Under the pieces are notes generated by a model. That model had not been told where the DNA came from and searched no databases. It was given only the letters and a program-made list of their open reading frames with translations. The position numbers were made by a program, and so were the translations under genes. From Thiobacter sp. AK1 (GTDB lineage: Bacteria; Pseudomonadota; Gammaproteobacteria; Burkholderiales; Thiobacteraceae): DNA of 64,000 nucleotides. The stretch's first letter is position 1. The number at the start of each line of letters is the position of its first letter. The DNA lies in contig NZ_JBAJEX010000001.1 in the NCBI RefSeq assembly GCF_039822265.1, positions 186,001 to 250,000 of the forward strand. Reading direction: 5' to 3'. Shown here in pieces: positions 1 to 8,420 of this stretch.

Positions 1-839
1 CGGGGCGCAATCCCTCCTGCCAGATAAACCCCGCCGGCGGCCCAGGCGGTGAGGGCGAGATTGCCCGCCTGAGCCCCGTAGATGCGCAAGAACAGTTCCA
101 GCGCCTGATTCGCCACCGCATCCCCATCGTCCAGGGCGGCGCGGCTTACCGCCGCCGCCCCCGCTTCCGCCACCGCCTTGCGCAAGCCAGGGGAGACCGG
201 CCACCTGTCGGCCAAGTATTCAAACACGGCGACCAGTCCCGCGCCGGAGAGAATGCGTTCGTAGGAGACATGCCCGTGGCGCGCCATGAGGAAGCGCAGC
301 AGGCCGATTTGCTCTTCATCGGTGGGCGCGAAATCCACGTGGCCCCCTTCCGAGGGCAGCACCTGGTAGTGATCGCCTGCCCAGACCAGAATCGCCTCAC
401 CCAGGCCCGTGCCGGCCCCCAGCACCGCGCGCGGGGCGTGCGGCTTTTCCTGTCCTGCCTGCAGGGTCAGCAAATCGGAAGGCTTGAGCGCTTCGATGCC
501 ATGGCCGACCGCCACGAAATCGTTGATGAGGATCACCTGGGGCAAGCCGCAGGCAGTCTCGATTTCGTCCGCATCCACCGTGAGTGCCAGATTGGTGAGC
601 TCGAGACGCCGGCTTTCGACGGGTGCCGCCACGGCAAGACAGGCCGCATAAGGCCGCGGCCAACCGGCGAGAAAATGCTGGATCATGGCGGTAAGCGACG
701 GCCACGCCCTGCTGTCGAAGCGCGCCTCGTTTAGCGTGCGTGCGGGCCGGCCATCATCCAAGGCGGCAAGACGCAGCAATGTCTTGCTGCCACCCACGTC
801 GGCGGCAAGGACACAGGGAAGGGAATCGCTGGGGGTCAT
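1..839 (-). CDS. glk: Glucokinase, 3' end cut by the window edge
   Basis: Phosphorylates glucose to glucose-6-phosphate with ATP in the cytoplasm (bacterial glucokinase family, ROK/hexokinase fold). About 279 residues are visible and the family usually has about 320-340, so the last 40-60 lie outside the window. The N-terminal phosphate loop ADVGGSKT is at residues 13-20. Further in are INDFVAVGHG, which carries the catalytic Asp, GAGTGLGEAIL, and EGGHVDFAP, the glucose-binding glutamate motif. The ATG at 839 precedes the conserved MTPSDSLPCVLAADVGG start. It lies downstream of merR on the same strand with a 172-bp gap holding no gene, so co-transcription is possible but unproven. Confidence 0.9.
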   Translation of the reverse strand, partial: MTPSDSLPCVLAADVGGSKTLLRLAALDDGRPARTLNEARFDSRAWPSLTAMIQHFLAGWPRPYAACLAVAAPVESRRLELTNLALTVDADEIETACGLPQVILINDFVAVGHGIEALKPSDLLTLQAGQEKPHAPRAVLGAGTGLGEAILVWAGDHYQVLPSEGGHVDFAPTDEEQIGLLRFLMARHGHVSYERILSGAGLVAVFEYLADRWPVSPGLRKAVAEAGAAAVSRAALDDGDAVANQALELFLRIYGAQAGNLALTAWAAGGVYLAGGIAP

Positions 840-1011
840 GCCCGCCCATGGTAGCCGGCACAGGGCGCGCGCGCCAGCGGCCATGCGACGTCACGGGCAG
901 CGCGCTCGGCGCGCGGCTATCCTTGCCTTACGCCCGGCCAAAGCCAGCAGGCGGCATAACCCTGGCCCACGAAGCAAGGCAGGCCAAGATGCCGCCCTCT
1001 TCGGCCCAGGA

Positions 1012-1434
1012 TCAGCGGGCGTCGAATTCCCGGTCGGCGAGGCTAGCGACGATGGGGCAACGAGCCTCTGCTACCCCCGACTCGCACTGCTGCACGAGCT
1101 GCTGCAAGGTGCGCCTCATGCGTTCCAGGTCCTGGAGCCGGCTTTCGATGGCCGAGAGCTTTTGCATGGCCAGGGCCTTGGTTTCGCTGCAGTTGCCCTC
1201 CCCCAGCCGGAGCAGATTGATGATCTCCTCCAGGCTGAAACCCAGCCGCTGCGCGCGCTTGATGAACAGCACACGCGCCACCGCCTCTAGGGGATAGAGC
1301 CGGTAGCCTTCGGCGGGCTTGGGCGGTTCCTGCAATAACCCGCGCCGCTGGTAATAACGGATGGTCTCGATGTTGACGCCGGCCTTGCGCGCCAGGGTGC
1401 CGATGGTTATGCCTTTGATCGCCATGTGGGCCAT
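1012..1434 (-). CDS. merR: MerR-type mercury-responsive regulator, orphan
   Basis: A 140-aa MerR-family activator: winged-helix DNA-binding domain (residues about 9-75; ITIGTLARKAGV, IRYYQRRGLL), dimerisation helix, then the metal loop. Cys82, Cys117 and Cys126 sit at exactly the numbers of the three Hg(II) ligands of Tn501 MerR, and the C-terminal RCPIVASL resembles MerR's SCPLIASL. AGAGG lies 9 nt before the ATG at 1434, which supports this start over the internal Met4. No merT, merP or merA gene lies beside it; neighbours are glk and divergent mlaA. It could act on a distant mer locus or have taken on another thiophilic-metal target. Confidence 0.85.
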   Translation of the reverse strand: MAHMAIKGITIGTLARKAGVNIETIRYYQRRGLLQEPPKPAEGYRLYPLEAVARVLFIKRAQRLGFSLEEIINLLRLGEGNCSETKALAMQKLSAIESRLQDLERMRRTLQQLVQQCESGVAEARCPIVASLADREFDAR

Positions 1435-1660
1435 TAACGGCAGCCTCTGGAAAACCTTTAGCGTGAGATAACGCGAAACAGCGCCTGCCGGGGCCGCTCT
1501 ACGGAGCCAATACCCGCGCAGCGCACCGGCTTAAGACTCAAGATCCCGGCGCCACTGCCGTTACGATTGGGCAATACGGGCGTGATTCCCGCGCTGGCAG
1601 CGAGCTGCTATCATTCGCAAGTCTCGCCCGCAAAAAATAAAGACGAACGGAAAACACACC

Positions 1661-2482
1661 ATGCGCCTTGTTTCCTGCACCGTCCTGCTCGCCCTCAGCC
1701 TCTCGGGCTGCGCCACTGCCACGGACCCCCGGGATCCGCTGGAGCCCGTCAACCGCGGCATCTATCGGTTCAACGAAACCGTGGACAAGGCCGTGCTCAA
1801 ACCGGTAGCCCAGGGCTACAAGGCGGTCCTGCCCCAGCCCGTGCGCACCGGAGTGGCGAATTTCTTTTCCAACATCGAAGACGTGCTGATCGCCCTCAAC
1901 AACTTGCTCCAGTTCAAGTTCCACAATGCCGCCTCCGACGTGGCGCGGGTCGCGTTCAACACGACGTTCGGCATCGCGGGCATTTTCGATGTGGCCACTT
2001 CCTTCGGGCTGGAAAAGCACGACGAGGATTTCGGCCAAACCCTGGGTTACTGGGGCATTGGAGACGGTCCTTTCCTGATGCTGCCCATCCTGGGCCCGAG
2101 CAATCTGCGTGATACCGTTGGTTTGGCGGCTTATTACCAGCTCGACCCGGTGCTGAACCTAGACCACATTCCCACGCGCAACACGTTGAGCACTCTGCGC
2201 TTCGTGAACCATCGCGCGCAGCTGCTGGATGCGGAGAAAGTCCTGGACGAAGCCGCCCTTGATCCCTATACCTTCCTGCGGGATGCCTACATCCAGCACC
2301 GGCGCAGCCTGATTTATGACGGCAACCCGCCGCGGGAGAAACTGCTAGACGACGAGGACCCGCCGCCCCAGCCCGCGCCTCGTTCGGAAGCGCCCGCGGC
2401 TTGGGAAGCAGCCGCCCCGGCGGCACCGGCAGAACAGGAATCACTCGCCGTCACGAACGACCTGTCGGGGCGGCAAGAGTAA
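1661..2482 (+). CDS. mlaA: Outer-membrane lipoprotein MlaA (VacJ)
   Basis: MlaA is the outer-membrane component of the Mla system that removes mislocalised phospholipids from the outer leaflet and passes them to MlaC. The 273-aa protein has a lipoprotein signal peptide with lipobox LSGC (Cys17), then the MlaA domain with [19 protein letters not shown] and [19 protein letters not shown]. The last 50 residues are Pro/Ala/Glu-rich and probably disordered. It stands alone here; mlaBCDEF are not in the window. The 3' end overlaps the convergent rhlE end by 42 bp. Confidence 0.93.
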   Translation: MRLVSCTVLLALSLSGCATATDPRDPLEPVNRGIYRFNETVDKAVLKPVAQGYKAVLPQPVRTGVANFFSNIEDVLIALNNLLQFKFHNAASDVARVAFNTTFGIAGIFDVATSFGLEKHDEDFGQTLGYWGIGDGPFLMLPILGPSNLRDTVGLAAYYQLDPVLNLDHIPTRNTLSTLRFVNHRAQLLDAEKVLDEAALDPYTFLRDAYIQHRRSLIYDGNPPREKLLDDEDPPPQPAPRSEAPAAWEAAAPAAPAEQESLAVTNDLSGRQE

Positions 2483-3733
2483 GGCAGGGATTTCCCGCTT
2501 GCCCGCAGCAGGACGCGGCGGCACCGGCGCGACGAGGGGACAGCTGGGCGGGGCGCCACGTTCCTGCTGCGGCCCTGCCGAGCGCGCCCTGCCCACCTCC
2601 ACCGGCGGCGGCGCCTCCAGCGGCAGCTCGCGCTTGATGAACTTTTCGATCTCGGCGAGCAGTTTCTTCTCTTCCGGACTCACCAGGGAGATCGCCAGCC
2701 CAGAAGCCCCTGCCCGGCCCGTGCGGCCGATGCGGTGCACGTAGTCTTCGGCGTTGAAGGGCAGCTCATAGTTCACCACGCAGGGCAAGTCATCGATGTC
2801 CAGGCCCCGCGCGGCGATGTCGGTCGCCACCAGCACCATCACCTGCCCTGCCTTGAAGTCCTCCAGCGCCTGCATGCGCGCCTGCTGGGTCTTGTCGGAG
2901 TGGATGGCGGTCGCAGCGATGCCGACCCGCTCCAGCTCGCGGGTGAGGCGATCCGCTCCCACCTTGGTATTGACGAACACCAGCAGCTGGGACAGCCCGC
3001 GGCTGCGCACGATGTCCACCAACACACGCCGTTTCTGCTCGTTGGGCACCCGGTAGGCGAGCTGGGTCACGGTCTCCGCAGTCGTGTTACGCCGCGCCAC
3101 CTCGATGCTGACCGGGTCGCGCAGCAATTCGCGGGCCAGTTTCTTGATCTCTTCCGGGAATGTAGCGGAAAACAGCAGCGTGCGACGCTTGGCCGGCAGG
3201 TGGGTGAGGATGCGTCGAATGTCCGGCATGAACCCCATGTCCAGCATGCGGTCGGCTTCGTCCAGCACCAGGAATTCCACCTGGGACAGATTCACGCTGC
3301 GGTTTTGCAGATGGTCGAGTAGCCGCCCGGGGGTGGCCACCAGAATCTCCACGCCTTTACGCAGCTCCGCGATCTGGGGATCGATGCTCACCCCGCCATA
3401 GACCACGGCGGCGCGCAGGGGAGAATACTTGCCATAGGTCTTGACGCTCTCGTACACCTGCGCCGCGAGCTCGCGCGTGGGCGTCAGGATCAATGCCCGC
3501 ACCGGATGCCGCGCCGGCGAGGTGCTGGTATTGGCGTGGACCCGTAGCGTGTGCAGCATGGGCAGGGTGAAGCTGGCCGTCTTGCCGGTACCGGTCTGGG
3601 CACCGGCCATCACGTCGCGTCCGGCGAGCACCACGGGGATGGCCTGGGCTTGGATGGGCGTGGGTTCCACATAGCCCGCTTCTGCGACGGCGCGCAGGAC
3701 TTCAGGACACAGGCCGAGTTCTTCGAAAGTCAT
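2441..3733 (-). CDS. rhlE: DEAD-box RNA helicase RhlE
   Basis: ATP-dependent RNA helicase of the RhlE subgroup, acting in ribosome assembly and RNA turnover. From the ATG at 3733 it has 430 aa: Q motif around F3-Q28, Walker A AQTGTGKT (45-52), PTRELA (85-90), DEAD (158-161), SAT (189-191), [14 protein letters not shown] (332-339), then a basic, Pro-rich tail typical of RhlE. An in-frame TTG at 3766 would add 11 residues, but MTFEELGL is the family's usual N terminus. Its last 42 bases are antisense to the end of mlaA. Confidence 0.95.
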   Translation of the reverse strand: MTFEELGLCPEVLRAVAEAGYVEPTPIQAQAIPVVLAGRDVMAGAQTGTGKTASFTLPMLHTLRVHANTSTSPARHPVRALILTPTRELAAQVYESVKTYGKYSPLRAAVVYGGVSIDPQIAELRKGVEILVATPGRLLDHLQNRSVNLSQVEFLVLDEADRMLDMGFMPDIRRILTHLPAKRRTLLFSATFPEEIKKLARELLRDPVSIEVARRNTTAETVTQLAYRVPNEQKRRVLVDIVRSRGLSQLLVFVNTKVGADRLTRELERVGIAATAIHSDKTQQARMQALEDFKAGQVMVLVATDIAARGLDIDDLPCVVNYELPFNAEDYVHRIGRTGRAGASGLAISLVSPEEKKLLAEIEKFIKRELPLEAPPPVEVGRARSAGPQQERGAPPSCPLVAPVPPRPAAGKREIPALLLPPRQVVRDGE

Positions 3734-3798
3734 GGGTAGGGACTGACCGCCGCGGGAAGGGCTCAATGGGAACGGGGCATCACCCGCCCCAATGGGTC

Positions 3799-3828
3799 AT
3801 TATAGGGCGATTTTTCCTGAATCCTCAA
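3799..3828 (-). promoter_or_regulatory. Sigma-70 promoter for rhlE
   Basis: On the minus strand, -35 TTGAGG (3828-3823) is separated by 18 nt from a perfect -10 TATAAT (3804-3799). The predicted transcript starts near 3792, giving a leader of about 60 nt before the rhlE ATG. The -35 box lies over the stop of the upstream thioredoxin gene. Confidence 0.65.
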
Positions 3829-4196
3829 GGAGTTGTATCGAGGAACAAGCCGCCATGCTGCTTGAGAAAATCGCGCACCCAGCGCTCGGGCCTGGCGCTG
3901 GCGAAACGCGCCCTTTCCTCGCCGTCGACGAACAGGAGCACGGTGGGAAAGCCACGCAGGCCGTAACGGCCCGCAAGCTTCATGTTGTCGCCCTCGTCCA
4001 CCTCCACCTTGGCCAGACGAAGCTTGCCGCCGGAGGTCTGCACGACCTTTTCCAAAACGGGTGCCAGAACGATGCAAGGCGGGCACCAGTCAGCCCAGAA
4101 ATCCACCAAAATGGGCGTCTCCCGGGAGGCGGCGATCACGTCCCGCTCGAAGTTTTCCAGGGAGGTATCGTAGATCAGCGGCAAATGGTCATTCAT
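3825..4196 (-). CDS. Thioredoxin-family protein with WCPPC active site
   Basis: A 123-aa thioredoxin-fold protein: redox motif WCPPC (37-41) in VDFWADWCPPC, cis-proline in RGFPTVLLF (Pro84) and a C-terminal helix. Classical thioredoxin has WCGPC, and Pro in the third position is known from other thioredoxin-fold proteins, so the reduction potential may differ. There is no signal peptide from this start, so it is likely cytoplasmic. The ATG at 4196 fits the family; a GTG at 4259 overlaps the HIRAN stop (GTGA) and would add 21 residues. A TACAAT box at about 4228-4233 lies before the ATG, favouring the short form. Confidence 0.85.
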   Translation of the reverse strand: MNDHLPLIYDTSLENFERDVIAASRETPILVDFWADWCPPCIVLAPVLEKVVQTSGGKLRLAKVEVDEGDNMKLAGRYGLRGFPTVLLFVDGEERARFASARPERWVRDFLKQHGGLFLDTTP

Positions 4197-4255
4197 TACG
4201 AAACAGACGAAGGCATAAAGAGCTGCATTGTAGCGGATCGCCGACCGCGCGTTCG

Positions 4256-4645
4256 TCACGGCTCGATCACGACTTCAAACTGCACACGCGCCCAGTGGGA
4301 ACGTCCTGGCTGCAAATGGGTGATGCGTCCCGACAGCCGCACGCCTTGATCCAGCAAACGGGCGACCGTCTCGTTGCCGGCACGGGGCACGTAGCCCAGC
4401 ATTTCACCCCGCCACGACACCCGCACCGCGCGCGGATCGTGGGGGTTGTCCGGTTCCCGTTCCAAGGTGAGCACATCGCCGACGCGTAACTGATTCCAAA
4501 CCTGTCTGCCGGCGTGGTACTGGAACCCCGCGAGCGGCAGGGTGGCCAGCACCATGCGCGCCTGCACCTCGGCGGCCAGGGTGGGTGCAACGAGCGCTGC
4601 CCAGGCGGCGGCAAGCACGAGGCGAAGCACGCCTGCCCGCATCAT
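4256..4645 (-). CDS. Exported HIRAN-domain protein
   Basis: A 129-aa protein. Residues 1-25 form a signal peptide (basic start, LRLVLAAAWAALVAP, cleavage near LAAEV). Residues about 30-128 match the HIRAN domain: LPLAGFQYH, LTLEREPDNPHDPRAVRV, LGYVPRAGNETVARLLDQG. HIRAN domains in HLTF/Rad5 bind 3' single-stranded DNA ends, so an exported version is odd. The ATG at 4645 overlaps the yoaA stop (ATGA), implying translational coupling. Function here is unknown; it might bind another ligand in the periplasm, or the hydrophobic start might be an anchor. Confidence 0.8.
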   Translation of the reverse strand: MMRAGVLRLVLAAAWAALVAPTLAAEVQARMVLATLPLAGFQYHAGRQVWNQLRVGDVLTLEREPDNPHDPRAVRVSWRGEMLGYVPRAGNETVARLLDQGVRLSGRITHLQPGRSHWARVQFEVVIEP

Positions 4646-6594
4646 GCGCCCCCGAGCCGCGCCTGCCGCGGGGCCTCCTCGAAGAAGCGTTCCGCCTCTC
4701 GCTGCTCGCGGGTGCGGCGCATGGGCGGTAGGCTTTGCCAAATGCGGCGTCCGTATGCTTTGTCGATCAGCCGTGGGTCGCAGATCATGAGCACACCACG
4801 GTCGGTCTCAGACCGAATGAGGCGTCCTGCCCCTTGCTTGAGAGTGATCACGGCATGGGGGAGCTGGTATTCCATGAAGGCATTGCACCCCTCCCGGTTC
4901 AGCCGTTCGATGCGCGCCGCGAGCACCGGGTCGTCCGGCGGTGCGAAGGGCAGGCGATCGATGACGACTACCGATAGCGCCGCGCCCGGCACATCCACGC
5001 CTTCCCAAAAGCTTTGCGAAGCCACCAGCACAGCATTGCCGAGCCGGCGGAAGCGTTCCAATAATGCCGTGCGCGTACCTTCGCCCTGGAGCAGCAGCGG
5101 GAAATCCAACCCCTCGCGGGCGAAGGCCTGCTCGAGTAGCCCATGGGCCTCGGTCATCGCCTTCAGGGTGGTAAACAGCAGAAAGGCACGACCACCGGCG
5201 GCGCGCAGGATGGGCAGGGCGGCTTCCACCACCGCCTGGGTGTAATCACCGCGATTCGGCTCAGGTAGGCCCTGTGGAACGTAGAGCAGCGCCTGGCTGG
5301 CGTAATCGAAGGGGCTGTCGAAAGCCGCCGTGCGGGCCGCCTCGAGCCCCATGGTGCGCTGGTAATGGGAAAAATCCCCCTTCACCGCCAGCGTGGCGGA
5401 GGTGAAGATCCAGGCCCGGGCTTGACCCTCGATGTGGCTGCGCAGGGTATCCGCCACCGACAATGGCGTGCCGTTGAGCTGAAAGCCGTGTGGGGAAGCT
5501 TCCACCCAACGCACCACTTCCCCTGCCGAGTGCGTCCGCCACTGGCGCAAACCCTGAGCCAAAGTCTGTGTCCGCAGTCGGCAGTTTTCAAGGCCCGGCG
5601 CGCGCTCCGCCTGGGCAGCGAGCGCCTCTTCCAGCTCGCAAAGACGTGCGGCAAGCGCATCGAGCGCCGCTTCGAAACCGTCCTTGGCGAGCGCCCGTTC
5701 CAGCGGCGCACGCCAACTTTCTCGCGGCAGAGTCAGACGTACTTCGCGCACCGCCTTCTCCAGGGCCTGCGCCGCCTCCGGTAGGCTGGTGGCATCGCGC
5801 GCATGGGCGAGCGCCTCGCTGCGGCTGTCGCGGGCAAGCTCCAGCAACTGACCCGCGGTGATGCTGCTACCAAAAAACAAGCTGGCGATCTCCGGCAGCT
5901 GGTGCGCCTCGTCCAGGATCACCGTGTTGGCCGCAGGCAAAAGCTCCGCCACCCCCCCTTCGCGCAGGGCGAGATCGGCGCAAAACAGATGATGGTTCAC
6001 CACCACCACATCCGCCGCCAGCGCGCGACGGCGCGCTTCCATCACGAAGCATTCGCGATAGTAGGGGCACTCGCTGCCCAGGCAGTTGTCGCGTGTGGAC
6101 GTGACGTAGTTCCACACCGTGGCGCTCTCCGGCACGCTACTACAGGCTGCCTTGTCGCCGCTGTCCGACGTACGCGCAAATCGCTCCACGTGCGGCAAAA
6201 GCCTGGCATCGCGCCGGTCGAAAAAGCGTCCTTCCGCGCAGGCCCGCTCCAGGTGGTAGTGGCAGACGTAATTGGCGCGCCCTTTCAGCATGGCCACCGT
6301 CACCGGCAGGCCCAGCGCCGCCCGCACCGCGGGAATGTCCCGCAGAAAAAGCTGGTCCTGCAGAGTTTTGGTGCCAGTGGAAATGATGACCTTGCCTCCC
6401 GCAGTGAGAGCAGGAACCAGATAGGCCAGGGTCTTGCCGGTCCCCGTGCCCGCCTCCACCACGAGCTGCGCACAAGAGCCAATGGCCTCGGCGACCAGAC
6501 GCGCCATGGCCACCTGCTGGGGACGGGGCCGAAAACCCGGAATGGTCCGCGCGAGAGGACCATTGGCAGCGAAAAATTCAGCTGGATCGGGCAT
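4642..6594 (-). CDS. yoaA: YoaA/DinG-type Fe-S DNA helicase
   Basis: A 650-aa superfamily 2 (XPD/DinG-like) 5'-3' DNA helicase colinear with E. coli YoaA, which unwinds damaged forks together with the chi subunit of DNA polymerase III. Walker A EAGTGTGKT (47-55) is followed by four cluster cysteines C111, C171, C176 and C182, DEAH (228-231), TSATLAV, QSFWEGVDVPG and a final QGAGRLIR. The cluster layout is intact. The stop overlaps the HIRAN start. The upstream 5' region is short before the MITE-like element at 6646-6798. Confidence 0.93.
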   Translation of the reverse strand: MPDPAEFFAANGPLARTIPGFRPRPQQVAMARLVAEAIGSCAQLVVEAGTGTGKTLAYLVPALTAGGKVIISTGTKTLQDQLFLRDIPAVRAALGLPVTVAMLKGRANYVCHYHLERACAEGRFFDRRDARLLPHVERFARTSDSGDKAACSSVPESATVWNYVTSTRDNCLGSECPYYRECFVMEARRRALAADVVVVNHHLFCADLALREGGVAELLPAANTVILDEAHQLPEIASLFFGSSITAGQLLELARDSRSEALAHARDATSLPEAAQALEKAVREVRLTLPRESWRAPLERALAKDGFEAALDALAARLCELEEALAAQAERAPGLENCRLRTQTLAQGLRQWRTHSAGEVVRWVEASPHGFQLNGTPLSVADTLRSHIEGQARAWIFTSATLAVKGDFSHYQRTMGLEAARTAAFDSPFDYASQALLYVPQGLPEPNRGDYTQAVVEAALPILRAAGGRAFLLFTTLKAMTEAHGLLEQAFAREGLDFPLLLQGEGTRTALLERFRRLGNAVLVASQSFWEGVDVPGAALSVVVIDRLPFAPPDDPVLAARIERLNREGCNAFMEYQLPHAVITLKQGAGRLIRSETDRGVLMICDPRLIDKAYGRRIWQSLPPMRRTREQREAERFFEEAPRQARLGGA

Positions 6595-6645
6595 GGCGCT
6601 GGAAATGCTAACACGCGCCGAACCAGGAAGGCCGATCTGGCTTGG

Positions 6646-6798
6646 CTATTGAGCATTACGTAAATAGGTGACACCTTTGTGTCGTCCCCGCGAAAGCGGG
6701 GACCCAGGAACATGGTGAGAAATACCCTGGATTCCCGCTTTCGCGGGAATGACGTTTGACTTACGCAGCCTGTCAACGACTTACGTAACGCTCAATAG
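6646..6798. mobile_element. MITE-like element with 18-bp terminal inverted repeats
   Basis: Left end 6646-6663 and right end 6781-6798 are inverted repeats matching at 17 of 18 positions (core TTGAGC-TTACGTAA). Inside, 6681-6708 and 6726-6753 form a second inverted pair matching at 24 of 28 positions, each arm holding its own palindrome CCCGCGAAAGCGGG. No ORF fits, so any transposition would need a transposase in trans. I could not identify a convincing target-site duplication. It separates yoaA from the hydrogenase-linked operon. Confidence 0.75.
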
Positions 6799-7179
6799 GC
6801 TCAGCAAAACGCCTAATACAACGCTATCGACACTTGCAAAACCAAGTGACAGGCCACGCATGGCACCGTCATTCTCACGAAGGCGAGAATCGAGAATATT
6901 TGGCCATTTTCCCGGATGCTCGCTTGCGAGGCACCACGCTGGCCGCTGCGAGCCTCGCGGCAAGTTTCCGTTGGTCGCGGTGAAGTCGCCGATTGTTCAC
7001 CGCCTCCTTGGCGGCGGCTTGCGCAACCGCCCCGCCGGCGAATGTCAGGCTGCCTGCCGGAAGCGCTTTCTCGCTCAACCCTTGCGCATTGGGGAGGAAG
7101 CCTCCGACGAAAGCCACCGTGGCCTTGCCGAGCACGCCCGAGGCCCAGTCTCGGCCGGCCAGCGCCGCCCCGGCGCAGC
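6799..7179. other. 381-bp stretch without a confident gene
   Basis: Between the MITE-like element and the mini-secretin gene. It begins AT-richer, then holds a degenerate copy of the dispersed repeat (CATTCTCACGAAGGCGAGAAT near 6870-6890). An 86-codon minus-strand ORF (7135-6875) starts MLGKATVAFVGGFLPN but runs into repeat sequence at its end and shows no known motif. It may be a decayed gene end or chance. Confidence 0.5.
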
Positions 7180-7962
7180 TCAGGGCAATAGCTCCACCTT
7201 GACGCGCATGCTAAAGGCAAGCGCATCCCGGCCACGGGTGCTGTAGGCGATGCCCCCGGCATCCCCCTCCGACGTGACGTTCACCCCGCCCAGCTCGATC
7301 CATTCGCCCAACCGTCCGGAGACCGTGGTGGCGGCCGCTTCCACTGCCACGCTCCGGTCGTCCACAAGTCGACTGCGTCTGGGATGGATGTCCAGGAACA
7401 CGCGATCGCCCGCCAACCGGGGCACCACCTCAAAGCCCGTGTCCACGTCACGGTAATCGGTGGTTTCCTGGACCACCGTGCGACCCCAGGCGTCCCGCGT
7501 CACCACCTGGCGGCGAAAAGGCACCGCTGTACCGGTGCGAATGAAGGCGGAATTGCCTTCCAAGACTTGCAGGCGTTGCTCGTCCTGGCGCTCGCCCTGC
7601 GCGCGATTGGACCAGACCTGCGCCTTCACGCCTTGAGCCGGCCCGATCTCACCAGCTACGGCAGCGCCCATGTCTTCGCCGGTTGCGCTGCCTCCCATGC
7701 GCACGCTGATCATCAGCCGCCGCGGCGCGCTGTCGAGGCTGGCCAGCAACTGGCGGATCTGGGCCAGCCGCTCCGGCGTGGTGCGTACGATCAGCTTGTT
7801 TTGCATGCCCGTCACCACGCCATCCGGCCCCACCAACGACTGAATCACAGGAATCACTTGTTCGGCGCTACGCCATTGCAGGGGGATCACCTCCAGCCGC
7901 GCCTCCGCCCAGGCGGCAGCCGAAATGATGAAAAGTAGCGCAGCCTTCAACCATATCTTCAT
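7180..7962 (-). CDS. Small secretin-like exported protein
   Basis: A 260-aa protein with signal peptide MKIWLKAALLFIISAAAWAEA. Residues about 23-90 match the secretin N1/NolW-type domain (IPLQWRSAEQVIPVIQSLV, NKLIVRTTPERLAQIRQLL). The second half resembles the secretin beta-barrel core: LEGNSAFIRTGTAVPF, TDYRDVDTGFEVVPRLAGD, then a GEWIELGG strand. True secretins have 400-750 aa with several N domains, so this is a minimal or degenerate version and may not form a pore. Its ATG overlaps the stop of the hydrogenase maturation protease (ATGA), so it is translated as part of the hydrogenase operon. No type II secretion or pilus genes are near. Confidence 0.78.
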   Translation of the reverse strand: MKIWLKAALLFIISAAAWAEARLEVIPLQWRSAEQVIPVIQSLVGPDGVVTGMQNKLIVRTTPERLAQIRQLLASLDSAPRRLMISVRMGGSATGEDMGAAVAGEIGPAQGVKAQVWSNRAQGERQDEQRLQVLEGNSAFIRTGTAVPFRRQVVTRDAWGRTVVQETTDYRDVDTGFEVVPRLAGDRVFLDIHPRRSRLVDDRSVAVEAAATTVSGRLGEWIELGGVNVTSEGDAGGIAYSTRGRDALAFSMRVKVELLP

Positions 7963-8420
7963 GTTCCGTCTCCTTGCCCCTCACATTCCGCGCACACCGC
8001 CTCCACCAGCACCGGCAACGCCGCTGCGAGATGGGCGTCGAGGCCGAATGCCTGCCGCGGGTGGATGATTTCCAGTCCGTACAGGATGAAACGACGCGGC
8101 CCGTTGCCGAGCCGACGGCTCAAGGCAAGCGCGTCCGCCAATCCAAAGCCATGGGTGGACGTGTGCCGGGCCAATTGCCGCAGCACCGCCTCCTCTTCCA
8201 ACCGGTGCAGGGTGCCGACCGGCGCGCCGCTCACCACCGCATCCACCAGGATCGCCTCGTCCAGTCCTTCCAGGGCCTGCACCAGACGCGCGCCCGGCCG
8301 GTCCAGCGTCCACACGGGAATCCCCAGGGGCGCCAGCCGGGCTGCGATGAGGGGCGCGGCGGCCATGCCCAGCGCATCGTCACCAAAGGGTGAACCCACG
8401 CATAGCACCGCACGCTTCAT
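7959..8420 (-). CDS. [NiFe] hydrogenase maturation endopeptidase
   Basis: Removes the C-terminal peptide of the hydrogenase large subunit after nickel insertion (HycI/HyaD/HoxW family, peptidase M52). From the ATG at 8420 it has 153 aa: N-terminal GSPFGDDALG (residues 9-18), which includes a Ni-sensing acidic residue, LVDAVVSG in mid-protein, and THGFGLADAL with the family histidine. The start overlaps the hydA stop as ATGA and the stop overlaps the mini-secretin start as ATGA, so it sits firmly in the operon. Confidence 0.9.
   Translation of the reverse strand: MKRAVLCVGSPFGDDALGMAAAPLIAARLAPLGIPVWTLDRPGARLVQALEGLDEAILVDAVVSGAPVGTLHRLEEEAVLRQLARHTSTHGFGLADALALSRRLGNGPRRFILYGLEIIHPRQAFGLDAHLAAALPVLVEAVCAECEGQGDGT

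Noticed and set aside
1435-1660. Classical merO/PmerT operator between merR and mlaA
   Set aside because: I could not find the seven-base dyad with a 19-bp promoter spacer; GCTCTACGGAGC is only a weak resemblance.
6875-7135. 86-codon minus-strand ORF
   Set aside because: No motif, no clear ribosome site, and its end reads into dispersed repeat; mentioned only as part of the intergenic stretch.
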